Source of the DNA: CAZQHK01 sp964593455
GTDB taxonomy: Bacteria > Muiribacteriota > CAYSPT01
Assembly: GCA_964593455.1 (NCBI GenBank)
Contig: CAZQHK010000020.1
Coordinates: forward strand, 19,973 to 83,972
Direction of reading: 5' to 3'
Length of the DNA: 64,000 nt
Every line of letters starts with the position of its first letter. The first letter of the stretch is position 1. A program made the translations under genes and the position numbers. A model generated the notes under the pieces. That model made no database searches and was not told the origin of the DNA. It worked only from the letters and a program-made list of their open reading frames with translations. Of this stretch, positions 7,795 to 16,398 are shown in pieces.

Positions 7795-9207
7795 CTATTC
7801 TCCCTGGTCCCGTTTAAACGGTTTGAAGTGGTAGAATTTGAGATAAAGCAAGGCCATCACCGCCTCGATAAGAATTCCGGCCGCTATCGACCACCATATC
7901 CCCCTCAAACCATAGAAACGCGATACCAGATAGGCGGCCGGCACCGTTATCAGCCAGTTGCGTGTGACGGCCATAGCCAGGACCGGTTTAGCGTCGCCGG
8001 CCCCCTGGAAACCGGCACCGGTTATCATAGCGACGGCAATGGCCCCATAGAGCAGTGACAACCATTTAAAAATTTCCACTCCCACCGAGATAACTTCAGG
8101 TTCCCGGGTAAAAATGGTCATAATCGGCGCCGGGAAAAACCATACGGCGGCACCGGCAGTCGTTCCCAGGCAAACCAACCACCGGATAGCAGTAGCTACA
8201 ATCTTTCTGGCCCGTTCCGGTTGTCCAGCTCCCACGTTCTGACCGGTCATGGTAATGATAGCCATGCTGGCCCCCATCATGGGCAGGAAAATAAGCGCGT
8301 CCACTTTCATGCAGATCCCGTACGCGGCGATGGCGAAAGATCCGAACCGGGACACGGCTTTCATCAGGAAAGCGAAGGAGGTGGATATGGTTAACCTGGC
8401 CACCGTGGAGGGCAGGCCTACCTTGAAGATACCAACGACGATCCCGTACTGGTACTTGAAATCTTCGAAATTGAGTTTCAGTGGGAAATCTTTCCTGAAA
8501 AACCGCCAGGCATAGTAGATGATACCCACGCCCCGGGAGATAACGGTAGCTATGGCGGCACCGGTGACACCCGATCCGGCGTAGCCGGTAGCGGCAAATA
8601 GCTGTTCTTCCACTCCCCCGAGACCGAGCATACCGAACAGAGGGTTTTGATCGAAGCCGAAAATCAGGAGCGGATCGAGAACAAGATTGGTCAGCGAAGA
8701 AATACACATGGCTTTGCACGGCGTGATCGTGTCACCCAGAGCCCGGAATATCGATCCGAAAGCAAACATCAGGAAAATAGTTACCGACCAGGTCATAATC
8801 ACCCGGAGATAGGAGACGGCCATGGCGAAAAATTCAGTCTTGGCACCCAGGAACACCAGCATCGGTTCGATAGCCAGATTTACTCCCAGAGTTATCACTG
8901 CCGTAAAAAGAAAGGCCAGGAACAGAGCGTGCTCGGTCACCCTGGCCGCCTGACCTCTATCCGCGGCGCCCCAGGCCCGGGCGATGAGCGAGGAAACCCC
9001 GATGCTCACTCCTCCGCAAAAGGTAAACAGCACTACCACCACGGTAAAACTCATGGAAACGGCCGCCACCGCCAGCGGCCCGACAATACCGACCCAGATA
9101 GTATCAATCAGGTTCATACTGATATGGAGAAACATACCGAGCATCATCGGCCATGAAATTCTGAATACCGCCGATAAAATATTACCCTGAAGTATTTTCT
9201 CTTTCAT
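7795..9207 (-). CDS. MATE-family multidrug/solute exporter
   Basis: 470 residues with twelve predicted helices, the standard MATE length. These carriers use a Na+ or H+ gradient to expel cationic drugs or metabolites. Supporting segments are the N-terminal FRISWPMMLGMFLHISMN, the internal repeat start IFKVGLPSTVARLTIS near the second half, GQNVGAGQPERARK (the conserved GQN-GAG loop), and a pseudo-twofold layout. It starts on ATG with almost no leader downstream of an extended -10 promoter, and a palindrome lies just upstream. The substrate cannot be told from sequence. Confidence 0.93.
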   Translation of the reverse strand: MKEKILQGNILSAVFRISWPMMLGMFLHISMNLIDTIWVGIVGPLAVAAVSMSFTVVVVLFTFCGGVSIGVSSLIARAWGAADRGQAARVTEHALFLAFLFTAVITLGVNLAIEPMLVFLGAKTEFFAMAVSYLRVIMTWSVTIFLMFAFGSIFRALGDTITPCKAMCISSLTNLVLDPLLIFGFDQNPLFGMLGLGGVEEQLFAATGYAGSGVTGAAIATVISRGVGIIYYAWRFFRKDFPLKLNFEDFKYQYGIVVGIFKVGLPSTVARLTISTSFAFLMKAVSRFGSFAIAAYGICMKVDALIFLPMMGASMAIITMTGQNVGAGQPERARKIVATAIRWLVCLGTTAGAAVWFFPAPIMTIFTREPEVISVGVEIFKWLSLLYGAIAVAMITGAGFQGAGDAKPVLAMAVTRNWLITVPAAYLVSRFYGLRGIWWSIAAGILIEAVMALLYLKFYHFKPFKRDQGE

Positions 9208-9218
9208 AAGAGCCCTAT

Positions 9219-9266
9219 TGTATAACAGAGTGCGCGGCCCGTGTGAAAATTACAGAAGGCTGTAAT
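9219..9266 (-). promoter_or_regulatory. MATE gene promoter and adjoining palindrome
   Basis: On the minus strand TTCACA (9242-9247) is 17 bases from TATACA (9219-9224), which carries an extended-10 TGT. The predicted start is about 5 bases before the ATG, so the message is nearly leaderless. Immediately upstream, ATTACAG (9249-9255) and CTGTAAT (9260-9266) form a 7-bp palindrome placed where an activator or repressor could bind. Confidence 0.5.
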
Positions 9267-9284
9267 CTCTTGCCAAACCGGTAC

Positions 9285-9328
9285 GCAAAATTACTGCCAC
9301 CGGATAATTTCCCCGGTGGCAATTTTGC
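9285..9328 (-). terminator. Intrinsic terminator-like hairpin
   Basis: GCAAAATT plus GCCACCGG (9285-9303, with a 3-base bulge) pairs with CCGGTGGC plus AATTTTGC (9313-9328). It follows the stop of the PLDc_N-type gene and precedes the MATE promoter on the same strand, a natural place to separate transcripts. The U-run is short. Confidence 0.55.
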
Positions 9329-9358
9329 TCAAGAATCTACTCAGCCTTAGCAGCTAAC

Positions 9359-9883
9359 CTATTCCTCTTTCTTATCTCCAAGCCGGGCCAGGAGGTAAAG
9401 CAAGGCACCGAAGAATCCGGTGAGGAGGGTGATCACAATCCACAGCCCCGAGCCGGAGCTCCGCGTGCGGATGTCCTGGTAGACCCAGACGGTGAGGAGG
9501 ATGTGTACGATCAGGCACAGAGTCAAGAAAAAGCACATTTTCTTTCGCCAACGCTTCTTGTAATGAGCTTTCTTTTTCAGGTGGCTGCGTTTGTAGTCCA
9601 GCGTGAGCTGGCGCTCTTCCAGATCCATCTGCCGGTCGCGCTGGTCGAATTCGTGTTTGAATTTACCTTTCGGGCGGTGCATTTTGACTTCCCGCTCGAT
9701 TTTGATGTGCGGGCCGTGCTCTTCTAAATCACGCTCGATTTCGAGTTTCTGTCCCGGCTCCTCAAAATCCTGTTCGATGTCTGCTTGTGGATAGCCCTGA
9801 ATTTCCTCCGGTGGTGCCTGGCAGAATGCCGCGGGGGCAAGTACCAGAATAACGAGAACCACGCTTACTACATACTTTTTCAT
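9359..9883 (-). CDS. Secreted/membrane protein with C-terminal PLDc_N-like two-helix domain
   Basis: 174 residues: a signal peptide (about 1-22, ending PAAFCQA), a highly charged Glu/Lys/His-rich middle with heptad-like repeats (EPGQKLEIERDLEE, HGPHIKIEREV), and two C-terminal helices. The pattern of those helices (VYQDIRTRSSGSGLWIVITL, then GALLYLLARLG) is that of the PLDc_N 'cardiolipin-synthase N-terminal' domain, which occurs alone in many small envelope proteins. Function unknown. The start has AGGAGG seven bases upstream, and a promoter lies about 40 bases before it. Confidence 0.75.
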   Translation of the reverse strand: MKKYVVSVVLVILVLAPAAFCQAPPEEIQGYPQADIEQDFEEPGQKLEIERDLEEHGPHIKIEREVKMHRPKGKFKHEFDQRDRQMDLEERQLTLDYKRSHLKKKAHYKKRWRKKMCFFLTLCLIVHILLTVWVYQDIRTRSSGSGLWIVITLLTGFFGALLYLLARLGDKKEE

Positions 9884-9913
9884 AGCCAGCCTCCTGACTG
9901 TTCAACTGTTTAT

Positions 9914-9957
9914 GTGTGTCACACTTCAATCATAACTCTTAAACACGATATGCGCAA
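9914..9957 (-). promoter_or_regulatory. Promoter of the PLDc_N-type gene with palindrome at the start site
   Basis: TTGCGC (minus strand, 9952-9957) is 17 bases from TATGAT (9929-9934). The predicted transcription start is near 9922, inside the 11-bp palindrome GTGTGTCACAC (9914-9924), which could be an operator. Confidence 0.5.
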
Positions 9958-10284
9958 GTGGGGCATGATCTTGTATTATTCCGTTCCGCTTTCCGAACAA
10001 GTCCCGATAGTAACTACCACATTACTTTGGAGAGTGAGAATTGTCAGAGACAGTATGCCGGAGCTGTACATGTAGAAGGAAGGTTTCATAAAATACAGAA
10101 ACACAGCTTTTCCTCAGGGAAGGTTTTGCGGTCCTGTTGAAATTCACGGACCATTGGGGGCGGTTTATGATATGAAGAGTATAGAGCACAAACGGCACTG
10201 TCAAGTAAGGATGGTCAAGAGATTCCTGTTTCCCAGATAATTATTCCTCACCATACTGACCTCGGAGAGTTAGAGGGTTTTTCC
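9958..10284. other. Intergenic stretch without recognised content
   Basis: About 330 bases between divergently transcribed genes. I see only a weak -10-like CATACT before the histidine kinase and no other structure that stands out. Confidence 0.5.
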
Positions 10285-11073
10285 ATGGTAATGCACAAAA
10301 TAGCCGAAGGCAAACAGGGTGGAGAAGAGAGTGAAGAATACCGTGGACTCCTGGAGAAAGTGGCAGAGGCTCGGAAGAAGGTCACCGAGCTTGAGGAGAC
10401 CAGACAGGTTAAAAAACGGTATCTTCCCATTATAGTGCATGAACTTAAACACCCTCTCCAGGAGGTCTGTAGCGCCACCGGTGTTCTTTCCAGAAAGAAG
10501 TTTGATGATCCTGAAAATACGGTTATGGTGAAGATAATTGACCGTAACGTCCGCATGATGGTGGAAATGACCGCCAACATTCTCAAGCTTGAGCAAACAA
10601 AATTTTTTAAGGAAATAGAGGACTTCTCCGAGATTGCAGTGAAGCCGGTGCTGGAAACTGTTAGTCGGAAGTTCGAGACGGCTATCACCCATAAAGGGTT
10701 GATCTTTACAATCAATCTTGAGCCTGAGATGGTTGTTACGGCCGACCTGGAGAAGCTTACTCTTATCTTTTCCAACCTCATTGACAACGCTGTGAAGTTG
10801 ACCTCCACCGGCAAAATTACGGTGACGGGAAAGTCCGAGGAAGGAAAAGCTCATTTCGCGGTCATTGATACGGGCAGGGGACTGGGAGAGATCGAGCAGG
10901 AAGAAGTGAATCAGATTTTCAAAGACAGTGATCTACCAGGTCGAAGGCATGACGGAACCGGGATTGGACTCTTCATAGTGAAGGATTTTGTTTCCATTCA
11001 CGGTGGCGAGGTCTGGTACGAGACCATCCGGGGAAAGGGATCCCAGTTTCATTTCACCATCCCAGATCCTTGA
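10285..11073 (+). CDS. Soluble sensor histidine kinase
   Basis: 262 residues with no transmembrane segment. A short coiled coil (about 18-42) leads into a HisKA dimerisation helix with HELKHPL (phosphoacceptor His52), followed by the HATPase_c domain: N-box NLIDNAVKLT, G1 box DTGRGLG and G2 box GTGIGLFIVKDF. It autophosphorylates and passes phosphate to a response regulator in the cytoplasm. No sensory domain is present, so input probably comes from a partner or through the coiled coil. The ATG follows AGAGGG by about 7 bases. No cognate regulator is adjacent, so it is an orphan. Confidence 0.92.
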   Translation: MVMHKIAEGKQGGEESEEYRGLLEKVAEARKKVTELEETRQVKKRYLPIIVHELKHPLQEVCSATGVLSRKKFDDPENTVMVKIIDRNVRMMVEMTANILKLEQTKFFKEIEDFSEIAVKPVLETVSRKFETAITHKGLIFTINLEPEMVVTADLEKLTLIFSNLIDNAVKLTSTGKITVTGKSEEGKAHFAVIDTGRGLGEIEQEEVNQIFKDSDLPGRRHDGTGIGLFIVKDFVSIHGGEVWYETIRGKGSQFHFTIPDP

Positions 11074-11183
11074 GCTTTTACAGATGACCCAGCTTGACAA
11101 GGTGATAGATATTTTACCGGTATGAGACGCATGAGACGACAAAACAGGTCAAGTCATATGGATGGCTGATGAAATACGCGAGT

Positions 11184-12536
11184 TTATACACGTGTTACCG
11201 CGGCCACGAAGAAGCCGTCGGTGCCGTGAACATGAGGAGAAAGTGAAAGACGAGTATCGCCCATTTCAACGAAATCCAATGACAGGTCATCTAATCCCGG
11301 AAGAGCGGCCGGTTCGAGTTCACGAGAACTCTCCAGCAGCATATCTATCACCTGCCCGTTCTCGTCAGGCTCGGTAGAACAGGTGGCATAGAGCAGTATT
11401 CCGCCCGGCTTCAAACACATCGCTGCCGCCTTGAGAAGAGTGGTTTGAAGACGGCTAAGATCACGCAACTTTTCCGGGTAGGCGCGCCATTTCAACTCCG
11501 GCTTGTGCCGGACCGTTCCCAGTCCCGAGCAGGGCGCGTCAACCAGCACTTTGTCAAACAGTCCGATTTCTTTAAAAAGCGTGCCGGCTAAAGCATCCCG
11601 GCAGACGAGTTGCGGTTCTGTAAATCCGCATTCCCGAATACGACCGGCGAGTTTTTCCAGTTTGAACCGGTGAATATCAAGCGCCGTGACCGCCGCCTGT
11701 CCCCGGACAAGATCCAGGATGTGCAGGGTCTTGGTTCCCAAGCCGGCGCATAGGTCGAGTATCCGCTCCCCCGGGACGGGCCGAAGCAAATGTCCCACCA
11801 GAACGGACGCTTCATCCTGGACACTGTACAGTTTCTTTGCCACCGGCTGCAGCCGTGAAAAAGACCGGCGTGGAATTCTGACCGTATCTGGCGCCAGATT
11901 TCCCTCTCGGGCCTTGATATCCAGGATTTCGAGTTTACGGATAAACGCTTCCCGGCTAATGGCGCTGGTGTTGACCCGAAGAGTTACCGCCGGCGTACGG
12001 TTGTTCGCCTGGCATATCCGCCGGGCAGCTTCCGGACCCCACCGCTTAAGCCACCTTTTTACAAGCCATCGGGGATGGGAGTGTTTCAAAGAAACATAGC
12101 CCGCTTCATCATCGGTCTCATCGGGCAGCTTAAGCTCCGGCCGGCGAGTGATGTTGCGCAACACCGCGTTGACGAACCCGGCCTCGGAAACGTTTCTGGA
12201 CATTGTCCGGACCAACTCCACTGAAGTGCTGCATGCGGCGTACGAAGGAATAGAGTTCATAAACAACAGCTGGTAGGTGCCGAGTCTGAGTATGTTTCTG
12301 ATTACCGGCCGCAGGTGCTTTTTGCGGCGCAGATGATGGTCCACCACCCAGTCCAATGTGTTTAACCGTTTCAGCACTCCGTAGACCAGGTGAGAAAGCA
12401 GCCGCGAATCAATCGGATCCACGGCTCCGGAAGCAAGGACATGTCCGAGCAGAAGCGTGGAGAACGCTCCATCTTTCTCTATTCGACCCAGTATGTTGAG
12501 AGCCTTTTGCCGGGTGGAAACACCGCTAGCCTGCAT
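11184..12536 (-). CDS. rsmB: 16S rRNA (cytosine-967-C5)-methyltransferase
   Basis: 450 residues: an N-terminal NusB-like RNA-binding domain (about 1-140), then a Rossmann methyltransferase. SAM-binding LDLCAGLGTKT and the two Cys motifs of m5C enzymes, DAPCSGLG and YATCSTEP, are present, so both the general-acid/base loop and the nucleophile are intact. It methylates C967-type positions of 16S rRNA. It is the last gene of the def-fmt-rsmB series, a standard bacterial arrangement. GGAGG lies 10 bases before the ATG. Confidence 0.96.
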   Translation of the reverse strand: MQASGVSTRQKALNILGRIEKDGAFSTLLLGHVLASGAVDPIDSRLLSHLVYGVLKRLNTLDWVVDHHLRRKKHLRPVIRNILRLGTYQLLFMNSIPSYAACSTSVELVRTMSRNVSEAGFVNAVLRNITRRPELKLPDETDDEAGYVSLKHSHPRWLVKRWLKRWGPEAARRICQANNRTPAVTLRVNTSAISREAFIRKLEILDIKAREGNLAPDTVRIPRRSFSRLQPVAKKLYSVQDEASVLVGHLLRPVPGERILDLCAGLGTKTLHILDLVRGQAAVTALDIHRFKLEKLAGRIRECGFTEPQLVCRDALAGTLFKEIGLFDKVLVDAPCSGLGTVRHKPELKWRAYPEKLRDLSRLQTTLLKAAAMCLKPGGILLYATCSTEPDENGQVIDMLLESSRELEPAALPGLDDLSLDFVEMGDTRLSLSPHVHGTDGFFVAAVTRV

Positions 12537-12622
12537 ATTTCATAAGCCTCCGTCGAGAGCTTGTGAAGTCGTATGCAGTTTCAAAGTGTGATGCAGGAGT
12601 GGTTGTAAAATATGCGGGCTAG

Positions 12623-13567
12623 TCATCCGAGAATATCACCTATCGCCAGAGGAGAGCCCCTGAGAAAATCAGCTGCTGAGAGCCGTTTCTTTCCTTCAAG
12701 CTGTATTTCTTTCAGAACCAGAACGCCGTCTGAACACACGACCCGGATACCCCGCTCCCCGGAGGCCTCGATCACCTGGCCGGCGGCCGGATTATCCGGG
12801 ACCGGCCCTTTTGCCACCTTCGTTTTCCATATCCTCAGACGGCGGCCGTTGAGAAATGTAAACGTGCCCGGCCAGGGGTTGAGTGCTCTGACACGGTTGT
12901 GGCATTTAACAGCGCTCTGCTCCCACTTGATCCGTCCGTTTTTCTTCTTGAATTTTTTCCGGTAGGACCCTTTCCCCTCCTGCCGGTGAGGGGGAATGAC
13001 CTCTCCTGCTTCAAGCCGTCTCAGAACAGCAATCAAAAGTCCGGCGCCTTCAACCGCCAGTTTATCATGTAAGGAGGGAAAATCATCGCCGGGCAGGATG
13101 GGAACTGTTTTCTGCAGCAGTATCTCACCGCGATCGATACGGGGATTCATTTTAAAAATAGTAACCCCGGTTTCATCTTTCCCGTCCAGCAACGCCCACT
13201 GGATCGGAGCCGGACCCCGGTAGTCCGGAAGAAGAGATGGGTGGACATTGAGCGGACCCAACGGGGGAAGGGTCAGCACTTCGGGAGCGAGTATTTGCCC
13301 ATAGGCAGCCAGAGCGATGACATCAGGCCGGCTATCGGCCATCCGTTTCACGTTTTCTTTGGTGTTGGTGTCTTCCGGCTGAAAAAGGGGAAGCCCTCTG
13401 GACTCGGCCAGTTCTTTGACCGCCGAGCGAGTAACCTTCCGGCCACGGCCACTGTGGCGGTCGGGTACAGTCACTACGAGCACCGGCTGCACACCTGCCT
13501 CCAGCAGATGCTGAAGGACGATGGCGGCAAAAGAAGGGGTTCCCATAAAAAGCACGCGCAGGATCAT
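12623..13567 (-). CDS. fmt: Methionyl-tRNA formyltransferase
   Basis: 314 residues, the usual length. It formylates Met-tRNAi with 10-formyl-THF for initiation. The Rossmann start LRVLFMGTPSFA, the catalytic NVHPSLLPDYRGPAPI (with the SLLP loop), the downstream acidic DETGVTIF, and the C-terminal RNA-binding OB-like domain (about 205-310) are all visible. The start codon overlaps the deformylase stop as ATGA, so the two are translationally coupled. Confidence 0.97.
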   Translation of the reverse strand: MILRVLFMGTPSFAAIVLQHLLEAGVQPVLVVTVPDRHSGRGRKVTRSAVKELAESRGLPLFQPEDTNTKENVKRMADSRPDVIALAAYGQILAPEVLTLPPLGPLNVHPSLLPDYRGPAPIQWALLDGKDETGVTIFKMNPRIDRGEILLQKTVPILPGDDFPSLHDKLAVEGAGLLIAVLRRLEAGEVIPPHRQEGKGSYRKKFKKKNGRIKWEQSAVKCHNRVRALNPWPGTFTFLNGRRLRIWKTKVAKGPVPDNPAAGQVIEASGERGIRVVCSDGVLVLKEIQLEGKKRLSAADFLRGSPLAIGDILG

Positions 13568-14154
13568 CGTGAGGTTTTCTTACTCTCCTTCATCAGCTTC
13601 TTGCTTTGTTTCTTCAATTTTTTCAATTTTCCCTCGAGGCTGAGCCGGAGGCCGGGAGAGAGATGGTCTACAAAAAGTTTACCGTTGAGGTGGTCTATCT
13701 CGTGCTGGATGACACGGGCCAGCAGCCCGTCAAAATCTTTTTCAAAAGGACCGTCCTCGTGGACTTTCCCGTTGGATAGAAGTGTGTCAGCTTTGAGGCG
13801 AACGGTGGCGGGCCGTATCACTTCGGCCGTAATTTCGGGAAAACTAAGACAGCCTTCCTCGAAAACAAACGTGTCATCAGAGAATTCGACAATCTCCGGA
13901 TTGATGAGCGTCAACGAGCCTTCCCCGACATCCAGCACACACAGTTTGAAAGAAACACCCACCTGGGGAGCCGCCAGCCCGACACCCGGCGCTTGGTACA
14001 TGGTCTGAAGCATCTTGCTAATCAGATCCATAATTTCCTGGTCCAGGTTATCAACCGATTTGGTGGAGCGCCTGAGCACGGGTTCACCAAAGATCCTGAT
14101 TCTCAAAATGTCGTCCGCCGCCGCCGGGATCAAATCGTTACCGTTCTCTGACAT
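13564..14154 (-). CDS. def: Peptide deformylase
   Basis: About 196 residues. It removes formyl groups from nascent N-termini, partnering the adjacent formyltransferase. All three family motifs are intact: PGVGLAAPQVG, EEGCLSFPEI (metal-binding Cys) and QHEIDHLNG (two His ligands and the Glu). The C-terminus is a long basic tail rich in Lys (KLKKLKKQSKKLMKESKK), which could dock on the ribosome. I prefer the ATG at 14154, giving a near-normal N-terminal length; an in-frame ATG at 14193 with AGGGC upstream would add 13 residues and is possible. Confidence 0.95.
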   Translation of the reverse strand: MSENGNDLIPAAADDILRIRIFGEPVLRRSTKSVDNLDQEIMDLISKMLQTMYQAPGVGLAAPQVGVSFKLCVLDVGEGSLTLINPEIVEFSDDTFVFEEGCLSFPEITAEVIRPATVRLKADTLLSNGKVHEDGPFEKDFDGLLARVIQHEIDHLNGKLFVDHLSPGLRLSLEGKLKKLKKQSKKLMKESKKTSR

Positions 14155-14223
14155 GACACTCGCCTTTACTGTGTATTCTTCCAACCCGCACACCGCATAT
14201 AAGCCCTGTTATCCACGTACGCG

Positions 14224-14239
14224 AAATAATATCATACCA
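14224..14239 (-). promoter_or_regulatory. Extended -10 promoter for def-fmt-rsmB
   Basis: On the minus strand TGG-TATGAT (14231-14239) is an extended -10; transcription would begin near 14224. It sits in the 186-base gap after priA, so def-fmt-rsmB can be transcribed separately from the upstream genes. No good -35 is seen. Confidence 0.45.
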
Positions 14240-14379
14240 TAATTAATAGTGCGGTTTTTCGACAAAAAGTTTCTTATTATCAACAGTTTTAGCTGGAGAT
14301 GTAGTTTCAGATCTCAATATTAAATCTCGCTTCCATCTCCTACATAGCAAGCTGGAATATGAGCGTGGAAAGCAAGGGA

Positions 14380-16395
14380 TTACATCAACTGATAAGGGTC
14401 GAAATCAGGAGTAATTCTCACCCTGGTTACAGGACATTTCCCTTTCAACCCGGCCAGAGAGTCCCGGTAGAGCGTGCGCATGAGAGCACCGGAATCACCT
14501 TTGATAATGATTTGCTGACGAAATCTTCCCCTGAGTTTTTCATGCGGTGCCCGGGAGGGTCCGAGAATGGACACTCGAGCTCTCTTTGATCCCGTCCGAA
14601 GCTGCCGGGACAAGCCTTCAGACACTTTTAACACGTCTTCCTGTTTTTTCCCGCTGATGATGATATTCAGAAGCCGGGAGAAAGGCGGATAGTTCAGCTC
14701 TTTTCGTTCAGCCAGTTCGTACTCTACAAAGGACTTGTAATTGTGATTGATACAGCACTGAATGACATAATGATCCGGCTGGTAGGTCTGAATAACAACC
14801 CGGCCCGGCACCGGTCCGCGGCCCGCCCGGCCGCTCACTTGTGTCAACAACTGGAAGGTACGCTCACTCGAACGGAAATCAGGCAGATTGAGGGTGGCAT
14901 CGGCTGCTACTACCCCCACCAGCTGCACTAACGGGAAATCATGTCCCTTGGCAATCATCTGGGTTCCGACGAGGATGTCCGTTTCTCCCTTGAGAAAGGA
15001 TTTCAACACTTGTGTATGGGCATTTTTGGCGCTGACAGCATCGGCGTCCATACGGGATACCCTGGATCGTGGAAACAATTTTTTTATTTCCCGTTCCACT
15101 TTCTCTGTCCCCAGCCCGAAATACTTTATCATCCGGCTGGCGCAGGCCGGGCATGTTTTTGGCACGGACTCCGAGTGTTCACAATAATGGCACCTGAGCT
15201 TCGATGCTTTGAAGTGAAACTTAAGCGATATCTGGCAGTTGGGACAACGAATTGCCTCCCCACAACTACGACACTGGACGAAAGTGGAATACGCACGCCG
15301 GTTGACAAACAACATAACCTGTCCACCGATTTCCAGGGTAGCGGCTACACATTCCCGGAGATGATGGGAAAACATAGTTCGGTTTTTACGTTCGTTAAGC
15401 TCCTGCTTCATATCGACTATTTCTACTTCAGGCAGCGTGCGGCCGCCGACCCGTTCGGGAAGCTCCAGGAGTTGATAGACGCCGCGACTGGCCAACTGAT
15501 ATGTTTCAAGGGAAGGAGTGGCGGACCCGATCACTACCACAGCGCCGGCTTGTTTGGCCCGCTGTATGGCTACTTCCCGAGCGTGGTACCGGGGAGCCTC
15601 ATTTTGTTTGTAACTGGTCTCCATTTCCTCGTCAATGACGATCAGGCCAAGCTTGTTCACCGGCGCGAACACCGCGGAGCGAGGACCAATACAGATGGCG
15701 GCTTCTCCCTCTTTAATCCGAAGCCACTCTCTTCCCCGCTCCCCCATAGAAAGCTTGCTGTGCAAAACCGCCACCCGGTCTTTAAAACGTGTTTTAAACC
15801 GTTCAACTGTCTGCGGGGTCAAAGCGATTTCAGGTTCGAGTACGATAGCTGATTTATTCATATTCAAGACTTCAGCTATTACACGCAAGTAGACCTCGGT
15901 CTTGCCGCTGCCGGTGATTCCGTGAAGCACTACCGTGTGCTGTCTGCCCGTTTTCAGTCGATCCGATATATCCCGTATAGCGGTAGATTGATCCGGTGTC
16001 AAAATCAATTCATCCTCGCGCGGGTAGACCTGGCCGAAGCATGACATATCTCCAGCAGAAGAGTTTCTTTTCCGGCGCGGCAAACGGGGGACCATGACAC
16101 GCAGCACTTCACCCGGCGTGCAGAGATACCGGCGGGCGATCCAGCGGGCCAGAAGCATATCACGGCGTCCGAAGACCGGAAACGGTTCTTCCAGAGCAAG
16201 CACCGGTTTTAGATTTTCAGAACAGTTTTGTTCAGCGGTGAGCGATACAACGAAAGCTGTCTGACGGCGGTGGTGGAAATCCACCGATATACGGTGTCCA
16301 ACCTGGATCTGGTCAGCGAGATAGAGAGGGACAGAGTAGCGATATATCTGCTTGAGCGGCACGCCCAGCACCACGTGAGCAACAGTAACCGGCAT
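14380..16395 (-). CDS. priA: Primosomal replication-restart helicase PriA
   Basis: 671 residues. This DNA helicase reloads the replisome at stalled forks. In order: an N-terminal 3'-end-binding domain (about 1-110), Walker A GITGSGKTEVYLR, IGPRSAVFAP, DEE box (IDEEMETSYKQ), and GSATPSLET. A zinc-binding block follows with eight Cys in CxxC pairs (CRSCGEAIRCPNC, then CHYCEHSES...CPAC). Motifs V/VI are in GTQMIAKGHDFP and QVSGRAGRG. The start is 3 bases after the coaBC stop, so they form one operon. Confidence 0.97.
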   Translation of the reverse strand: MPVTVAHVVLGVPLKQIYRYSVPLYLADQIQVGHRISVDFHHRRQTAFVVSLTAEQNCSENLKPVLALEEPFPVFGRRDMLLARWIARRYLCTPGEVLRVMVPRLPRRKRNSSAGDMSCFGQVYPREDELILTPDQSTAIRDISDRLKTGRQHTVVLHGITGSGKTEVYLRVIAEVLNMNKSAIVLEPEIALTPQTVERFKTRFKDRVAVLHSKLSMGERGREWLRIKEGEAAICIGPRSAVFAPVNKLGLIVIDEEMETSYKQNEAPRYHAREVAIQRAKQAGAVVVIGSATPSLETYQLASRGVYQLLELPERVGGRTLPEVEIVDMKQELNERKNRTMFSHHLRECVAATLEIGGQVMLFVNRRAYSTFVQCRSCGEAIRCPNCQISLKFHFKASKLRCHYCEHSESVPKTCPACASRMIKYFGLGTEKVEREIKKLFPRSRVSRMDADAVSAKNAHTQVLKSFLKGETDILVGTQMIAKGHDFPLVQLVGVVAADATLNLPDFRSSERTFQLLTQVSGRAGRGPVPGRVVIQTYQPDHYVIQCCINHNYKSFVEYELAERKELNYPPFSRLLNIIISGKKQEDVLKVSEGLSRQLRTGSKRARVSILGPSRAPHEKLRGRFRQQIIIKGDSGALMRTLYRDSLAGLKGKCPVTRVRITPDFDPYQLM

Positions 16396-16398
16396 ATT

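Noticed and set aside
14941..15852. 303-codon plus-strand open frame inside priA
   Set aside because: Antisense to intact helicase motifs and the zinc block; no family resemblance.
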